Assembly (NCBI GenBank): GCA_033557835.1
Contig: JAWQRO010000216.1
Coordinates: 1 to 48,407, forward strand
From: Helochares maculicollis
Lineage: Eukaryota; Arthropoda; Insecta; Coleoptera; Hydrophilidae
Direction: 5' to 3'
DNA length: 48,407 nucleotides
Made by a program: the position numbers and the translations under genes. Shown here piece by piece: positions 34,891 through 46,924 of this stretch (its first letter is position 1; each line of letters begins with the position of its first letter). The notes under the pieces are model-generated. The model did no database searches. It was not told the origin of the DNA and saw only the letters and a list, made by a program, of their open reading frames with translations.

Positions 34891-37299
34891 ACTGCTTCTT
34901 TTTGTTTCAAATGTAATTCATTCTGAACGGTGGATGAAGTAATGTATACCTAAGTACAAAGTAATAGGGTTTGAGCAAAAATAACTCTGCTTTTGCTACA
35001 CTCAGAATCCACTACATTTGTCTAAAGCTCGGCTAAAAATTTTCACATTAACAACAATGCTCTGTACTGTATATGTGAGAAAATAAAATGTAAATACATG
35101 ACACATATTGTTTGTCCGTATAGCTCTTGGGCTACACTAGCTTTGTATACAACTAAAAGCATAGAATTTATTCTTTTATTCATTTTGGAGATGCAGTTTT
35201 AAAAATTATGCACGATTCGTGCTTTAAAATAGTGTGCTTAAAATAAAACAAAGATGTTAGCGTGTTATATTTGCCAATGTTTTTCTTATTGCCAGCCATC
35301 CAAGAAAATTGAATTTCAGTCGAGACTAAAAATTTAAATTTAAGTACTTTACAACGACAGAATCTCTTCCCCCTGCAAACCATTAGTCATTAGTTTTAGT
35401 TGAAGCAAAATAACGTGCCTTTCATTTAACTTTCATTTTAAATTTAACATTTAAATACTTATAGCAATATTACAGCCGTCATTGTTACACCTTAATAAAT
35501 TTATATATCTGTATCTTTGTAACAAAAAGATATCCTGTAGTATCTTCATTAGTTTTTAAATTTACGGCTTTTTATAAATAGTCGCCATATATTTTCATCG
35601 GAGCGAGAATATAATCTCTTTTGTTGAATTTGTAAGAGCAGAGAAAATAGGTTATATTATTTAAATTTATATATTATACTGCCTCTATATTTCTCGTGAA
35701 CTCAATGATTTCAATAGTTGCATTGACTCATTGATCATCTGTTTAGTCAATCATACTGCTGTTTTAACTTATTTGGATTAGGCTCTATCCTGTGTTTATA
35801 TATTTTCAGTTACAATTCTTATTTTTCTTAGGTCCAATGTATATGCTGTGAGAATATACAAAATAATTTAAATAATTTAGTTGAAGCCAATATAAAATAT
35901 TTATTTGTACTATTCCATATTACTTTACAAATTATAATAAAAGAAAGCTATTGCATCCACGATTAAGTTCAAGCTCGAGATTTTGACATATTTTATTAAT
36001 TATTATAGCAAACGTTTTGACCTAAACGAGTTTATACAATCATTGAAAATTTCCAATTTACTAACATAGCTTATCTAAAATGTTTGAAATTGCACTTATT
36101 GTTAAAATAGACTAATAGCAATTTGTATACAATGGAAACGTTGACTAAACAGAAGAAGAGCAAGTAAATTGGAGCAGCTTGTAAAATTAAAACTCTAGCG
36201 TTGAAGCTTGCTGCTGAAAAGCCTGGAAAGTAAGCAGTATTGTTTATGCAGGGAAGCTCATATTTTCATTAAATATATACATTTTTGTATATTATTGTAT
36301 GTTTGTTGCTTTAAAAAGTTTGAAAGAACCATACTAACATATAATGTTACGATATCAAGACGCTTTTGTTTTGGTTATATGCGATTCATTTGCTTTGCTT
36401 GCTCTAGCGTGGCAGATTTAATTTCGTTTTTATTATGTTTATCAGCATGGTTTTTGCAAGCTAAGTTTAATTAAATATACTGTACCGCGCCATAATGTGA
36501 AAAAATTCTTTAAAATAGAGTTAAACAATATCTGCAGATAATTATTGCCAACAATTAAATCAAATGAGCACACAAATTAAGAGTACACGGTTACGAATAG
36601 TCATTAAGAATCAAGCTATTTTTCCCCATACTAATGCTCGCCAGGATTATTACATTAAGGAATTGGGTTATGAATTTGCATCGTTTGTTGCATATAGTCC
36701 CAAAAAATACCACACATACTTTCATAATTTTTAATTATGCCTTTTGTATAAATTCTATATAGAGGAGTTAAATTTGCTTTTCAGCGATTCAAGATGCTCA
36801 ATCGCACAAGAAATATCGTGTGATCGATTGATCTTATAAACCTTCCTGCCTTTTTTTCTTATATTTAATTTTTTGTGACAAATAGTCGCTCTGAAAATCG
36901 GTGTCTACATGTAAATTTGAAGCATATGTTTTAACAACCACGAACAGACATCTTTTGATACAAATCAATTGTCTCCTTCCTTTCGAGTTATTAATGTTGG
37001 GTTGGTTGCAAATCAGAGGGACTACCCATTTGAATTGTTGAAGATCACCAAAACTTCCTTTGAAGCACCTTGTCAATGGCCTTGACATTGGAAGACAGTT
37101 CTCGAGAAATATTCAATCACGAACAATAGTTTAAGCAAACATCTGTCATTTGTAATGTAAGAAAACGTTGAAATGGACTCTATAATTTAAATAATTTAAT
37201 AGATAAAAGAGCCAATTAATATTTATGATTATCGATGGACAGTGAGAAGACCAATTTTCTACACGATGTACTATAGTTTCAAATTAAGTAAGATATGAA
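34891..37299. other. AT-rich intergenic DNA, no supported gene
   Basis: Contains an 88-codon plus frame (36208-36474) and an 84-codon minus frame (36834-37088) with no family I can name. No repeat boundary seen. Confidence 0.5.
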
Positions 37300-37602
37300 A
37301 TGAAGATTATTTTTAGCTTCTTCTGCGGCTCACGAAATCATAAATGCATGCCCATAGAAATCATAAAAATTTATGAGAACCTCTATGGAATTATCATTAT
37401 TAAAGAAAAATTCTGGTGGCCACAAATCAGGGCTTCTCAAATCATTATAAATCGTTATGAACTTTGCAAGAAATTTGCCTTAATTAATGAACAATGTTCT
37501 ATTATGAAAACAAAACTTAAATACAAATATATCTTAGAGATATATCTTAAAGAGTTCAATAAAATGAATTTCTCGAACATTTATTGTAGTTTAATTCGTT
37601 AA
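37300..37602 (+). pseudogene. possible retrotransposon integrase zinc-binding relic
   Basis: A 100-codon frame from an ATG at 37300 to a TAA at 37600. It contains YGIIIIKEKFWWPQIR followed at a suitable distance by ELCKKF. This resembles the end of the integrase H2C2 zinc-binding domain of Ty3/gypsy-type elements (GI..TK...R..FWWP.I....I..Y...C..C). The histidines and the first cysteine of the H2C2 set are not present; an Arg codon CGT lies three residues before the remaining Cys. No LTRs, RNase H or catalytic core could be found nearby. A chance AT-rich frame is the alternative. Confidence 0.3.
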
Positions 37603-38565
37603 TGAGCAAGATTTGCAATTGGTTAACCGTAAGGATTATTTACCGCCAAATTCTATAACTTTTTCACCTAACTGTAACAAGTAAACAACACGGAAAGGAA
37701 TATGTGGTTTATAAATTACAATTAAATTTGATTGTAAATTAATAAGTTTGGTAATTACGACATGAACTCATTTCTTAATCTAACAGAAGTTTCACCAAAT
37801 AATTCAATTGCAACCAATATATACACAGACGATATTTGCGAATATACTGATTTCATTACATTAATACAGTTTGTTAACAATATTGGTAATCGGAGATGGT
37901 TAAATTTTTGGAAAATGTTCCGTTATTTGTCTGTTCAAATATGTACATGTACCAATTAGTAAGTAAAGCGGGATTTTAATGAAAAACCAAAAAGTATATT
38001 TATTTTTCAACTAGCAGTTAATTACCAATCAGTTCTTATCAGAAAATTTTGAACAATTTTATCATTTTAAAGCGAGTTTTATAGATAGAGCCTGTAAAGA
38101 TAGTAAATCAATTTTATACGCAATGATATTTTACATTTACCTTTTGTACGAATATAATTAAAAAATGTTATTATTTGGTAAATTATATATATGATAAAAA
38201 GTTATTATTGAAAAGAAATTAAGTTCACGAGATTTTTTTAAATGTTTGACAATTAGATGCAATTTTAAATCGAAAATAATATAATTACCCCACCGTGATG
38301 TATATACCCCTACTGCTTGCAAAAATGTATGCAAAATAATCAACTAAATATTTTATTCTTACTTATCAATGACATTTTTTGTTTAAATGCCTGTAACTAT
38401 ACCTATTAATAAAATCACGTTACATGTTCAGTTCAGCTAATTGCCTCTTCAATATGAATTTCAACTTTACCACAGTTGAAACTTTAAAAATGACCATAAA
38501 CTTTTTTTGGCTTAGTGTTTTAATGTAAGAAGTTCGCTATACATTGGTTTAAAATATTTACATAA

Positions 38566-38598
38566 AACTTCATGTGCTCTAAGCAACCACATGAAGTT
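38566..38598. repeat. perfect 11-bp hairpin
   Basis: AACTTCATGTG and CACATGAAGTT flank an 11-nt loop. The stem does not extend beyond 11 bp, which is short for a microRNA precursor. It could be a remnant of a short inverted repeat. Confidence 0.85.
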
Positions 38599-41500
38599 AG
38601 CTTCTATTTTCCTTTCTATGAGCTTGAATAAAAATGTTATGACGAAACATATATAAAATATAATCTACACACAAAAAATATTATCAACCCAATTACAGTG
38701 AATGGGCAAATGCATTTCTTGAACAGCGTTTCGTTTGATGAATGGCCAATCAATGTTATCTTTAATGAACACGAAAAGTAAACATAATGAATTAACAACC
38801 TTAATTAAGAATACAAACAACTCCTTTCCTGAAAAATATGTAATTCATTATAAGATATTGTATAGTGTAAGAGTCTTAAAGCTTTCAAAATATACTCGTA
38901 AAATTGTTCAATCAATATAAGGTATTAAAATCAACTTATAGAAACGAAAAACAATGCAAGAAAACTTCTTCTGCTGGGAATATTCCGCAGAAAAACACAA
39001 ATATATGCTCGGAATAAAGCAAAAGATATTTCCAACCTAGCTCCGGGACATAAAACGATACTTACAAATAAACATAGAGAGTACTAAAGTAACAATTACC
39101 AATAAACAAGGGGCTCAATTCATTTGTAAAATAAACGTCACTTCTGACAATGTTTCTTATGGAATAGAACGAAACTATAAAATGGCAAATAAACATCTAA
39201 AGCAGCTAAATAGCATTTAAATTATAATAATACAAAACAAATGAATGCTTTTACCTAATTTTTTAATTTCAAAAACCAAATCTTTGAATTGATATTAAGC
39301 AAATTTAGTTCTGAAGACGAATTAAATTTCAAGTTTAGCAAATTATTCTACTAATAGCTATTATTGGAGCTCTGGAAAACATACGAGGACGCGAAATTCG
39401 TAGCTAATATATTTTTTTCACTAATGATATAAGCTCAACAATATTAAAAGCAAACCTAAATGTTGTCACTACACATGCCATGTCATAATTTAAAAATTTA
39501 AATAGAATGCTACATATCCAGTGAGTAGATTAAAAGTAGATAGAAATGTGCTTAGATCATTTTGTAATCAATTTTGAAATGATCACAGAAATAATGCATT
39601 CAATAAACTTAAACAGGAATGTCAGAAAATTGAGACTATCTAACTCATGTTTGAGAAAGTTGAGAAGTGTTCATTGGCTTTTTCTAGCTCAAGAGAAAAC
39701 TTTAAATATCGCTCCTTTCAAATTTTGAATATGAACGTTCAAGCAATGTGCAATATTACATATTTAATTGCAAACTGTCCAATTCAGAATGAATAAAGGT
39801 TCTTGCTGTAATCTAAAGAGCATAGAAGCTCTATAGTGTATTTTCCATGAGGTTTTAAGACACGAAGACAACATTCGTAGCCCAAGAGTTAAAAGAATTA
39901 TGTTGAGTCTAAACTAAATTTTACTAGCATTTTTTCGTAGTTAAGCTCTTAGCTTATGTTTCATTAAATTAAATTGCTAAACTACATTGATCCTTTGAGT
40001 TTATTTCTATGTCAAAATAGTTGTCTATGATTATTGGCGAATTAATTCTTATTAGATTCGCACAAGATTGTAGGACGACATGTCATCATCATTAATGAAT
40101 AACTGAAACACGCATTAGTCTTAGTTTGTGAGAATTAGACTATTCTGCTATAAAGCAGTTAATATTTAGTTTTCTGATTCTGAAAATTATACGTTTTCTA
40201 ATTAAACTCATTTTTACGTGGTATTAATTTATTAATTAATTTCGTATGTAATAATACAAAAACATAAAGAATGAAACTGAAAGTATTTCTATATTTTTTA
40301 TAGATTTAATGGTTTCAATAATTGTTTGACTAAACTAAGCTCTGATCCAATCGATTTCTTAAATGTATATTATTTAATAAGTTTAAAACATTTTAGACAT
40401 TCTATCATTTTACTTGAAAAGACATAATATATGCTTGGTAAAGTAACAAATTATTACGTCTAAAAACACCTTGACTTATATTTCCAGCAGCATCATGTTT
40501 CATATATGAAAAATGTACCAAAAATTAAAATATAAATAGCTCCACCAGGGCCGGCATGTAAATATAAAATAGTGTAGCACATGAGCTGATGGATTTTTAA
40601 CAAAAATAACATTTCATTTTATTATTCGCTGAATGAGTGGTGAAAAATATTTTCGTTTCTGGTACAGAAAAAAATTTTCATTTGAATGATAATTTAGCTA
40701 AGTTTTGCGTGAAATACACCCATTGCTAATTGCTACTGGTATCATGTAGATAATTCTTTTAAATACATTTGAGTAATTAGTACTAGATAAACATTCTTTG
40801 CAGTCAAATGTGTCAATGCTTGATATTTGTAGGAAGCAAATATTTTACCATTCAATCTGATATTAATCACAACGTTGGTTTATAAATTTAAATATTTGCC
40901 ATTAATATTCATTTCGATTCCCTTATATAATATTAAATACTTATAGATATACCTATATTGAGATGAAAAACTGCAATCAGTGTACATTTTGATTTTTACA
41001 CAACACGTTGTGTATACTGGCGTAAATTATAAACTCATGATACCTATTCTCATCAAAGCAAGCTATTAATTCAATGTGTTGTATATTGTCATATGCATTT
41101 CGATAAAACGTTTTTTGCCAAAAATATATTTTTAATTAATAATCTTTTGCATTGTGTGATTATTACGGCAACTTCACCACATAGTGCGAAAAAGATGTTA
41201 ATTTATAAAATTTTCACACTTATTAATTGCTAATAATATAAAAATTCAGGGCAGCACAACATTGTGACGAGGGCTACATTTTTAGAATAATTACAAGTTT
41301 TGTTAGAGCAACCCAAAAATGTATACTTATTATAAAGTAAAAATATTTTTCTACACTTTAGATAAAGATAATGTTGACCATTAACTGACTTAAGAAATCA
41401 AACAAGGCTCTAAGCAGATATGGAGAACAAAAATATAATTTTTGTAAGCTAATAAAGTCGGTTAATATACTTGTCCCCTATATAATGAAATACACGAGCT

Positions 41501-44500
41501 GGCAGCATTTCACAAACTTGCAATTCGTCTTCTCAAATCTTCGATATTTTAGTTTTGTAAACTTCAGAATCAAATAGGGTCATTGAGGGTCATTCGATTG
41601 TTTCTTTTATGTTAGTTCTTCTTTTATTCAATCACTGTTAAAGGTTTTTACCCTTAATAGCCAATAGACCACCACACCTTTGCAAAACAAAACTATCGGC
41701 TTTGTTGACTTTCTAAACAGTTATTATAAAGCCAACAGCTATTTCTAGCTTATAAGGTACTAATTTTATTATTCTTCATAAAGGAGAAAGAATCAATTAC
41801 GCTAGTACCCATGAATCATGCTAAAACATATATATTTTTATTATTGTGCATAGGTTTCTTCAAAACATACAAAATTTTGGCTCTCCAATATGAACAATTT
41901 CACTTATTTATATATCAACTTAAGTAAAGAAAAATCATCATTAAAGAATGTTAGAGATCACAAGTAAAAGTAAAACTACCTAAATCTTTTACTATAATCC
42001 ATGTCACGTCAGGTTGTTATTTCAGGATTTTATATTGGATGGGCAAATTTTTTTAAGCAGCTTTGTAAATGAAAGGATACTATTTATAAGTGATGTAACT
42101 TCTAAGCCAACTACTTCTACTTGTTATTATTTTTATGGTATTTTCAATCATGAAGCTACGAATTTAAGAACCATAAAATTACGTCTAATTGATTGTTAGA
42201 GTATCGACTTTGTAAACACAATTAATTACATTTTTTTTTATATCAAAGTTATAAAATAAAATTAATACAAGTCGTTCATTATAGACTTACGTCTTTAAAA
42301 CCTATCAATTCAACTTCCTTGGTTGTAGTCATGTGATCCTCAAGAGCAGCAATTAAACTTTAAAACTGTGTTCGGGAGAACAAAGATATCCGGTTCAAAA
42401 TTAAATGCTATACATCTGTAAATGCAACTGGATTTAAGACAATTATATATTTCTATATTAATAATGTGAGCTAGTATATAGGTAAGGTATAAATGATTCT
42501 GGTTTAGAAAACTAATGTTTCGACCTTGAGTTAAAAACTTTTATGTAGGGGAAACTATTAACTTATTAATAAATATTGCATTGAAATATGAGGGCTCAAA
42601 TAGCTTATTTTGTATTCTATTGTTAATATAATTGTTATGCAAAAAATCCAACAAATTTTCAAACTCAAGCAAGATTATATGTTATAACTTATAAATAGTG
42701 TCTTCTTTATAGTTTTGAATGTCATTTTCCAAATGATCGTGTGTAAAATATTGCTAGATATTGCTGTTCAGGTACCATTATAAAAAATAAATCTAAAATA
42801 TAACTATGACTTACATTAATATTGTAGCTGTGTACATGTTTCTCTTTTCCCGCAATTGAAAATTGTATCCATTTTTCTGTAGGGAAAATTAGTCATTTCC
42901 GAAAATGTTATATTGCTGTTTTACAAAACTTAGTGTTTATTTTTGTTGAAATTTTCCACAAACATGCTTTTTATGTTTATTAAGCAAGCCAATTCTTCAA
43001 TGCCGATGTGATAGTTCAGTTCATAACTGTGGTGGATACTAAAATAAGTTTAATGAGAAAACAATAATTTTTTTTCTGAACTGCTTTCCAAAAGTTTCAA
43101 AACTCGAGGACCCTCCTGATTTAAAACTTTTAGGGGTGAACTTTCTCTCTGGAAGTATTCGAAACATATGTCCCACTTTATATTAACTATCTTGCAATTT
43201 TATATTATTTGGAGTCGAGAAGTTGTTAAATAGCGGCCAGTGAATTTATTTTTATATTTAAAAATATAAGAAAATAAACTCTTTATATTATTTTATATAT
43301 CTTAAAATGGTTTAATATTTTGATTGATTCCTGAAGTTTTATAGGCTCTATGGGTTTCGTTGTATGTAAAATTAGTTGTTAATAAATTGTTCCATAATGT
43401 TAGAAATATAAGTGTCGTTCCTTTTGCATACAATAGATTTTATGATGAAATATTGCACACGCTAGATCACCTTAGCCTTTGATATTCTACAGCACTGATT
43501 TTACTAGCTTGCTAAACATCTAGAAACAGAATTCTGTCAGTACAACATTACAATAATATATTGAAAAATAAGTACGTTCCGTGCGATATTTCCGAACTAC
43601 AACTACCTTTTGATAAAAAGACGTTATTGGTACTATACCTGTCTTCAGCGACATTTCGCGAATATTTTCCTTCGAAAAATGTTCACACAGAATTTGTACC
43701 TATGTTTTACGTCTTATAGAGTTTTTGTTTTTTCGTCTCTTACTAACCTTATTAAAAGAAAAGAAGAAATCAAAATCATATTTCTTAACAAATACAACTG
43801 TAAATATATCTTCTGAGACGTATACTCGAGAAGGGGAAAATTTAAAGGAATATCGCTCGCGTTGCTGAAAGGAAATACTTTTGATTTATCAGCTTAAGTA
43901 CATCTAAATATTTTGCGTTGTAGGACTCTCTGCATCGTAGAAGCCATCAGGCACGAGGTTTAGCTCAAAGTTGGTTAAAATTCTCGAGCATGCTGATTCC
44001 ATATAAATTTCAGAGTTTTACACCAAAAACGTGTGTTTGCTATAAAAGAACTAAATAAATATATTTTACTGCTGCATCCAGCTTATGTCAATATTTTCAT
44101 ATAGTAAATTAATTATTCATATAATAAAAAAGCAATAAAACTCTTGATGCTATTTTTACTCTTATCAAAGACATATCAGTTGCTTCTCCAATAAAATTGC
44201 TCAATAATAGAATTGATCATTTAAGTACTTAATACACACAACGTTTTTAATATGAACGATATGTCGTGACTCTTCCAAATGACAATAGAAACTAGATTCC
44301 TATTCTACAGAACAGTAGATCACATTTTTTTGTTGAGTGGATTGAATTTGTATTAACAAATCAATGAATAATATTTGGAACCCGTAATTTAATAAAGGGT
44401 TGTTTATGCTCAGTGCATATTTATAATAGATATTTAAAAAGCGTTAAACGTCAGTCGAATAGGGTCATAAAACGGTTTATTTAATAAAACATCGACATTT

Positions 44501-45882
44501 TACAACCTTATCTGGTCTTGTTGGATAAAATATATCGCTATAAATTTCAATTTTCGATATCCTTATAGTAGTAGAGGAACGCCATGCGATAAATTTGCTC
44601 GACTTTTGGATATCATCAACGTTTATATGGGTGTTTGGTATTAGATATATAAAGGTTTTCAAGTTTTTCGGTTTTAAATTTTATTAAAGCTTTAGCAACG
44701 GAATTCTCTGCACAAGAAGTGGGAAGACTATCTCTAATAAAATATTTCTTTATCATATCTTACTGTAGAGGATGCAAATTTTCAAATGAAAGAAAGTTCC
44801 TTAATCCCATAGGATGGATAGCTGAGAGCATATGTTAACTTGTACAACTACAAGTATTCAGTTTACATCGAATCTAGGGACTGCTTCGTCCTCCTATTAT
44901 CTTTAGACAAAAGCAAGACTATGCACAAATGAAAATTTATTAGACGGGTGCTATTAAGAATTTGATTTTTAAATGATTTACTTTACTTATTGCAAATGTA
45001 TGGTATACAGGTATAACCGTGGCTTTGGCCAGATTTATATTACGACTATATCAAAACCAGAGCCAATTGTTTACATAATCACAATATCTAAAAAATGTAA
45101 ACGAAATTGAAAGGTTACATTTTTTATTTAAAACTTTATTGGTATAAAATTTAATGCAAATAATTTTTATTTTCATAGTCAAAGCTACTGATCTTCTGTC
45201 TGATCATTTTCTATCTCCAATGTTTGTTTTGCATAGCAACAAAATGCAAAATATAAACTTGTAAAATTGAAACCCTGCTTTTAATTTAGTTGATAAGCAA
45301 TGCATGCTCTGAATGAGGAAATATAAAAGTTATTAACAGATGAGATTATCATTGAAGCAAATAAATATTTAATTAAAACGGTTCCATAACTCTGAACAGA
45401 GCTATTTTTTGTGTGTACACCAAACCTCAATGAGAAGCGTCACCTAATTTACTCCCACTTGTTCAACAGACCGAATTATTAATCCTGTACACATTTCAAA
45501 ACTTTAGATTGCAAATCTGAAAGCTTCACGTGCTTGAAAAGTTAGGAAATGTGAGGGAACAAGCACTGTTAATTGGATGTAGTACATGATTCGTGATAAA
45601 AACAGTCAAATAAAATATTCAATTTCTTTTTTTCTAACCCTAGGCTTGTATGTTAAAGCAAAAAAGAAAGCCTGTTGTGTCAATTTAATTACGTTCAGAT
45701 ATTGCGGTAAATTTTGCAAATTCTATTTCCTTCATAAACGATCCATCAATTGTAAGGGGGTTGATAAAACCTCGAGATGTGGTGTATAATATATGGATCT
45801 GTAAGGGCACAAAGTAAACAGTAATTCATCAAATTATTTTTGTGAATACGTGACTCGCAATATTAAAAAATAAATTAAATCG

Positions 45883-45895
45883 CTTCGCAGCGAAG
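45883..45895 (+). repeat. small palindrome near the receptor 3' splice site
   Basis: CTTCG-CAG-CGAAG, a compact 5-bp stem ending 35 nt before the AG at 45929-45930, within the usual branch-point zone. Confidence 0.6.
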
Positions 45896-45944
45896 AGAAT
45901 TTTTTAATTTTTGCATTTCTTTCATTTCAGGTCCGGCTTCAAAT

Positions 45945-46046
45945 ATGGAAAACAAATTGTCTGTGTATTGGAATGAGCAACAACTTCAATTATTTCAACT
46001 TTTCAAAGGGCATATTCTTTGGTGGAAACCCACCGACAAAATGTAA
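45945..46046 (+). promoter_or_regulatory. upstream ORF 1 in the receptor leader (33 codons)
   Basis: The ATG has A at -3 and G at +4, a good initiation context. It reads 33 codons to a TAA at 46044-46046, ending in ATG-TAA. It stops 38 nt before the receptor ATG, so it would require reinitiation or leaky scanning and may lower receptor translation. The peptide has no recognisable motif. Confidence 0.6.
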
Positions 46047-46059
46047 TATTCAACTTTAA
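45973..46059 (+). promoter_or_regulatory. upstream ORF 2 in the receptor leader (28 codons)
   Basis: ATG with G at -3 in a second frame, overlapping uORF 1, ending at the TAA at 46057-46059, 25 nt before the receptor start. Confidence 0.5.
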
Positions 46060-46084
46060 ACATTCTTTAAAGCTTCTGAACAGC

Positions 46085-46653
46085 ATGGAAAGCTATTTTA
46101 ACTTCACGTTTAACTCGACAGGAGCTTCATTTCAAAATAATACTACCATATATAGCTGTAATCATCCGTACTTCAACGAAGAGGACCTACCCTTGATACA
46201 GGGGGTAGTTTACAGTTTATACACAATTATTTTCGTTATTTCCATGCTAGGAAATGGAATAGTGTGCTACATTGTCGTTTCTTCCCCGAGGATGCGGACG
46301 GTTACTAATTTTTTCATTATGAATTTGGCTATTGGTGATATACTCATAACGATTTTTTGCATTCCGTTTACAGCGGTTGCTTACGTACAGCAGTATTGGC
46401 CGTTTGGGGCGTTTACATGCCCCATGGTGAATTATTCACAAGCTATGGCGGTTTTCGTGAGTGCGTACACCATGATGGCAATTAGTGTTGATAGGTATAT
46501 GGCGATTATGTGGCCACTAAAACCTAGATTGTCAAAAAGAGTTTCGGCTTCGATTATTCTGTTTATATGGTTCCTGGCTGCTATTACTGTGCTACCTATT
46601 CCGTTGGTATCGACTTTAGATCAGCCAGATGCATGGTTTAGAGTGTGCAATCG
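46085..46653 (+). CDS. RYamide receptor-like GPCR (neuropeptide Y receptor family), N-terminal part to ECL2; continues beyond the window
   Basis: A rhodopsin-class peptide GPCR, expected at the plasma membrane and coupled to G proteins; in insects the closest family known to me is the RYamide receptor (Drosophila RYa-R). The first 189 complete codons are here. The extracellular N-terminus has sequons at residues N6, N10, N18 and N19. TM1 is about 37-62 with GN at 56-57. TM2 contains LAIGD with Asp85. ECL1 has WPFG (105-108). Cys112 opens TM3, which ends with DRY at 136-138, followed by MAIMWPLKPR. TM4 has Trp162 and the PIP of 171-173. ECL2 contains Cys188, partner of Cys112. The segments VNYSQA, FVSAYT and IMWPLKPR are typical of the RYamide receptor. 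The start at 46085 is the first in-frame ATG after an in-frame TGA (45974) and has A at -3 and G at +4. The exon ends in phase 2 at a GTAAGT donor; TM5-TM7 are not in the window. Another NPY-like receptor is the main alternative. Confidence 0.85.
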
Positions 46654-46924
46654 GTAAGTACATTGTTTGTCGCCTAAATTACTAAGTATTATTATAGGTA
46701 TATAACTCTTAAAAACGTATCCATAAAAAATCATTCTGTCTATTTTTAAATGAACTATCTAGGTTAACAAAGATAGCTGGTAATGCTGCGAAGGAAAATA
46801 AAAAATACTGCGATATGAGGAAATATTTTTACTGAAAGAAATCAAAAAACTGTAATTTATCAGAACTACCATGCTAAAACTATTTTAGTCCCAAACTTAT
46901 AATCTTAGAGTGTTTATATAAATA
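46654..46924 (+). other. start of the receptor intron after ECL2
   Basis: Opens with GTAAGTAC, a near-consensus insect donor. No coding signal up to the transposable element at 46925. The intron is at least 1754 bp, since no continuation of the receptor is seen before the window ends. Confidence 0.75.

Larger units (their letters stand above)
37603..45930. other. AT-rich DNA upstream of the receptor exon; part may be its first intron
   Basis: No coding motif. Short plus-strand frames occur at 37762-37959, 38735-38920, 39546-39728, 42014-42199, 43610-43816 and 45586-45789, none recognisable. A strong hairpin lies at 38566-38598. If the 3' splice site at 45930 is real, at least the right-hand part is intron, ending in a pyrimidine-rich tract and TTTCATTTCAG. 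Confidence 0.5.
45931..46653 (+). other. receptor exon: 5' UTR part plus first coding segment
   Basis: A pyrimidine-rich tract and TTTCATTTCAG end at 45930, a good 3' splice site, so the exon probably starts at 45931. Its right edge is the donor CG|GTAAGT at 46653/46654. The 154-nt leader before the start codon at 46085 contains two ATG-initiated upstream frames and no in-frame ATG for the receptor; an in-frame TGA at 45974 closes the receptor frame upstream. The exact 5' boundary needs transcript data, since an unspliced transcription start inside this segment is also possible. Confidence 0.7.

Noticed and set aside
36834..37088. 84-codon minus frame with VVPLICNQPNINN, faintly like the VVxxVCDQxxxN segment of P-element/THAP9-type transposases
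   Set aside because: The similarity covers about 13 residues only; the downstream FDPPHLLK-type motif is absent and nothing flanking supports a P element.
37762..37959. 65-codon plus frame after the possible integrase relic
   Set aside because: No retroelement motif could be recognised; it cannot be tied to the fragment at 37300.
40540..40570. CAGGGCCGGCATG, reminiscent of the CAGGG(C/G)C ends of hAT transposons
   Set aside because: I found no matching inverted end or 8-bp target duplication within several kilobases.
46019..46084. Extension of the receptor frame upstream to a TTG at 46019
   Set aside because: It needs a non-ATG start. The first in-frame ATG at 46085 has a good context and gives a normal N-terminus with glycosylation sites.
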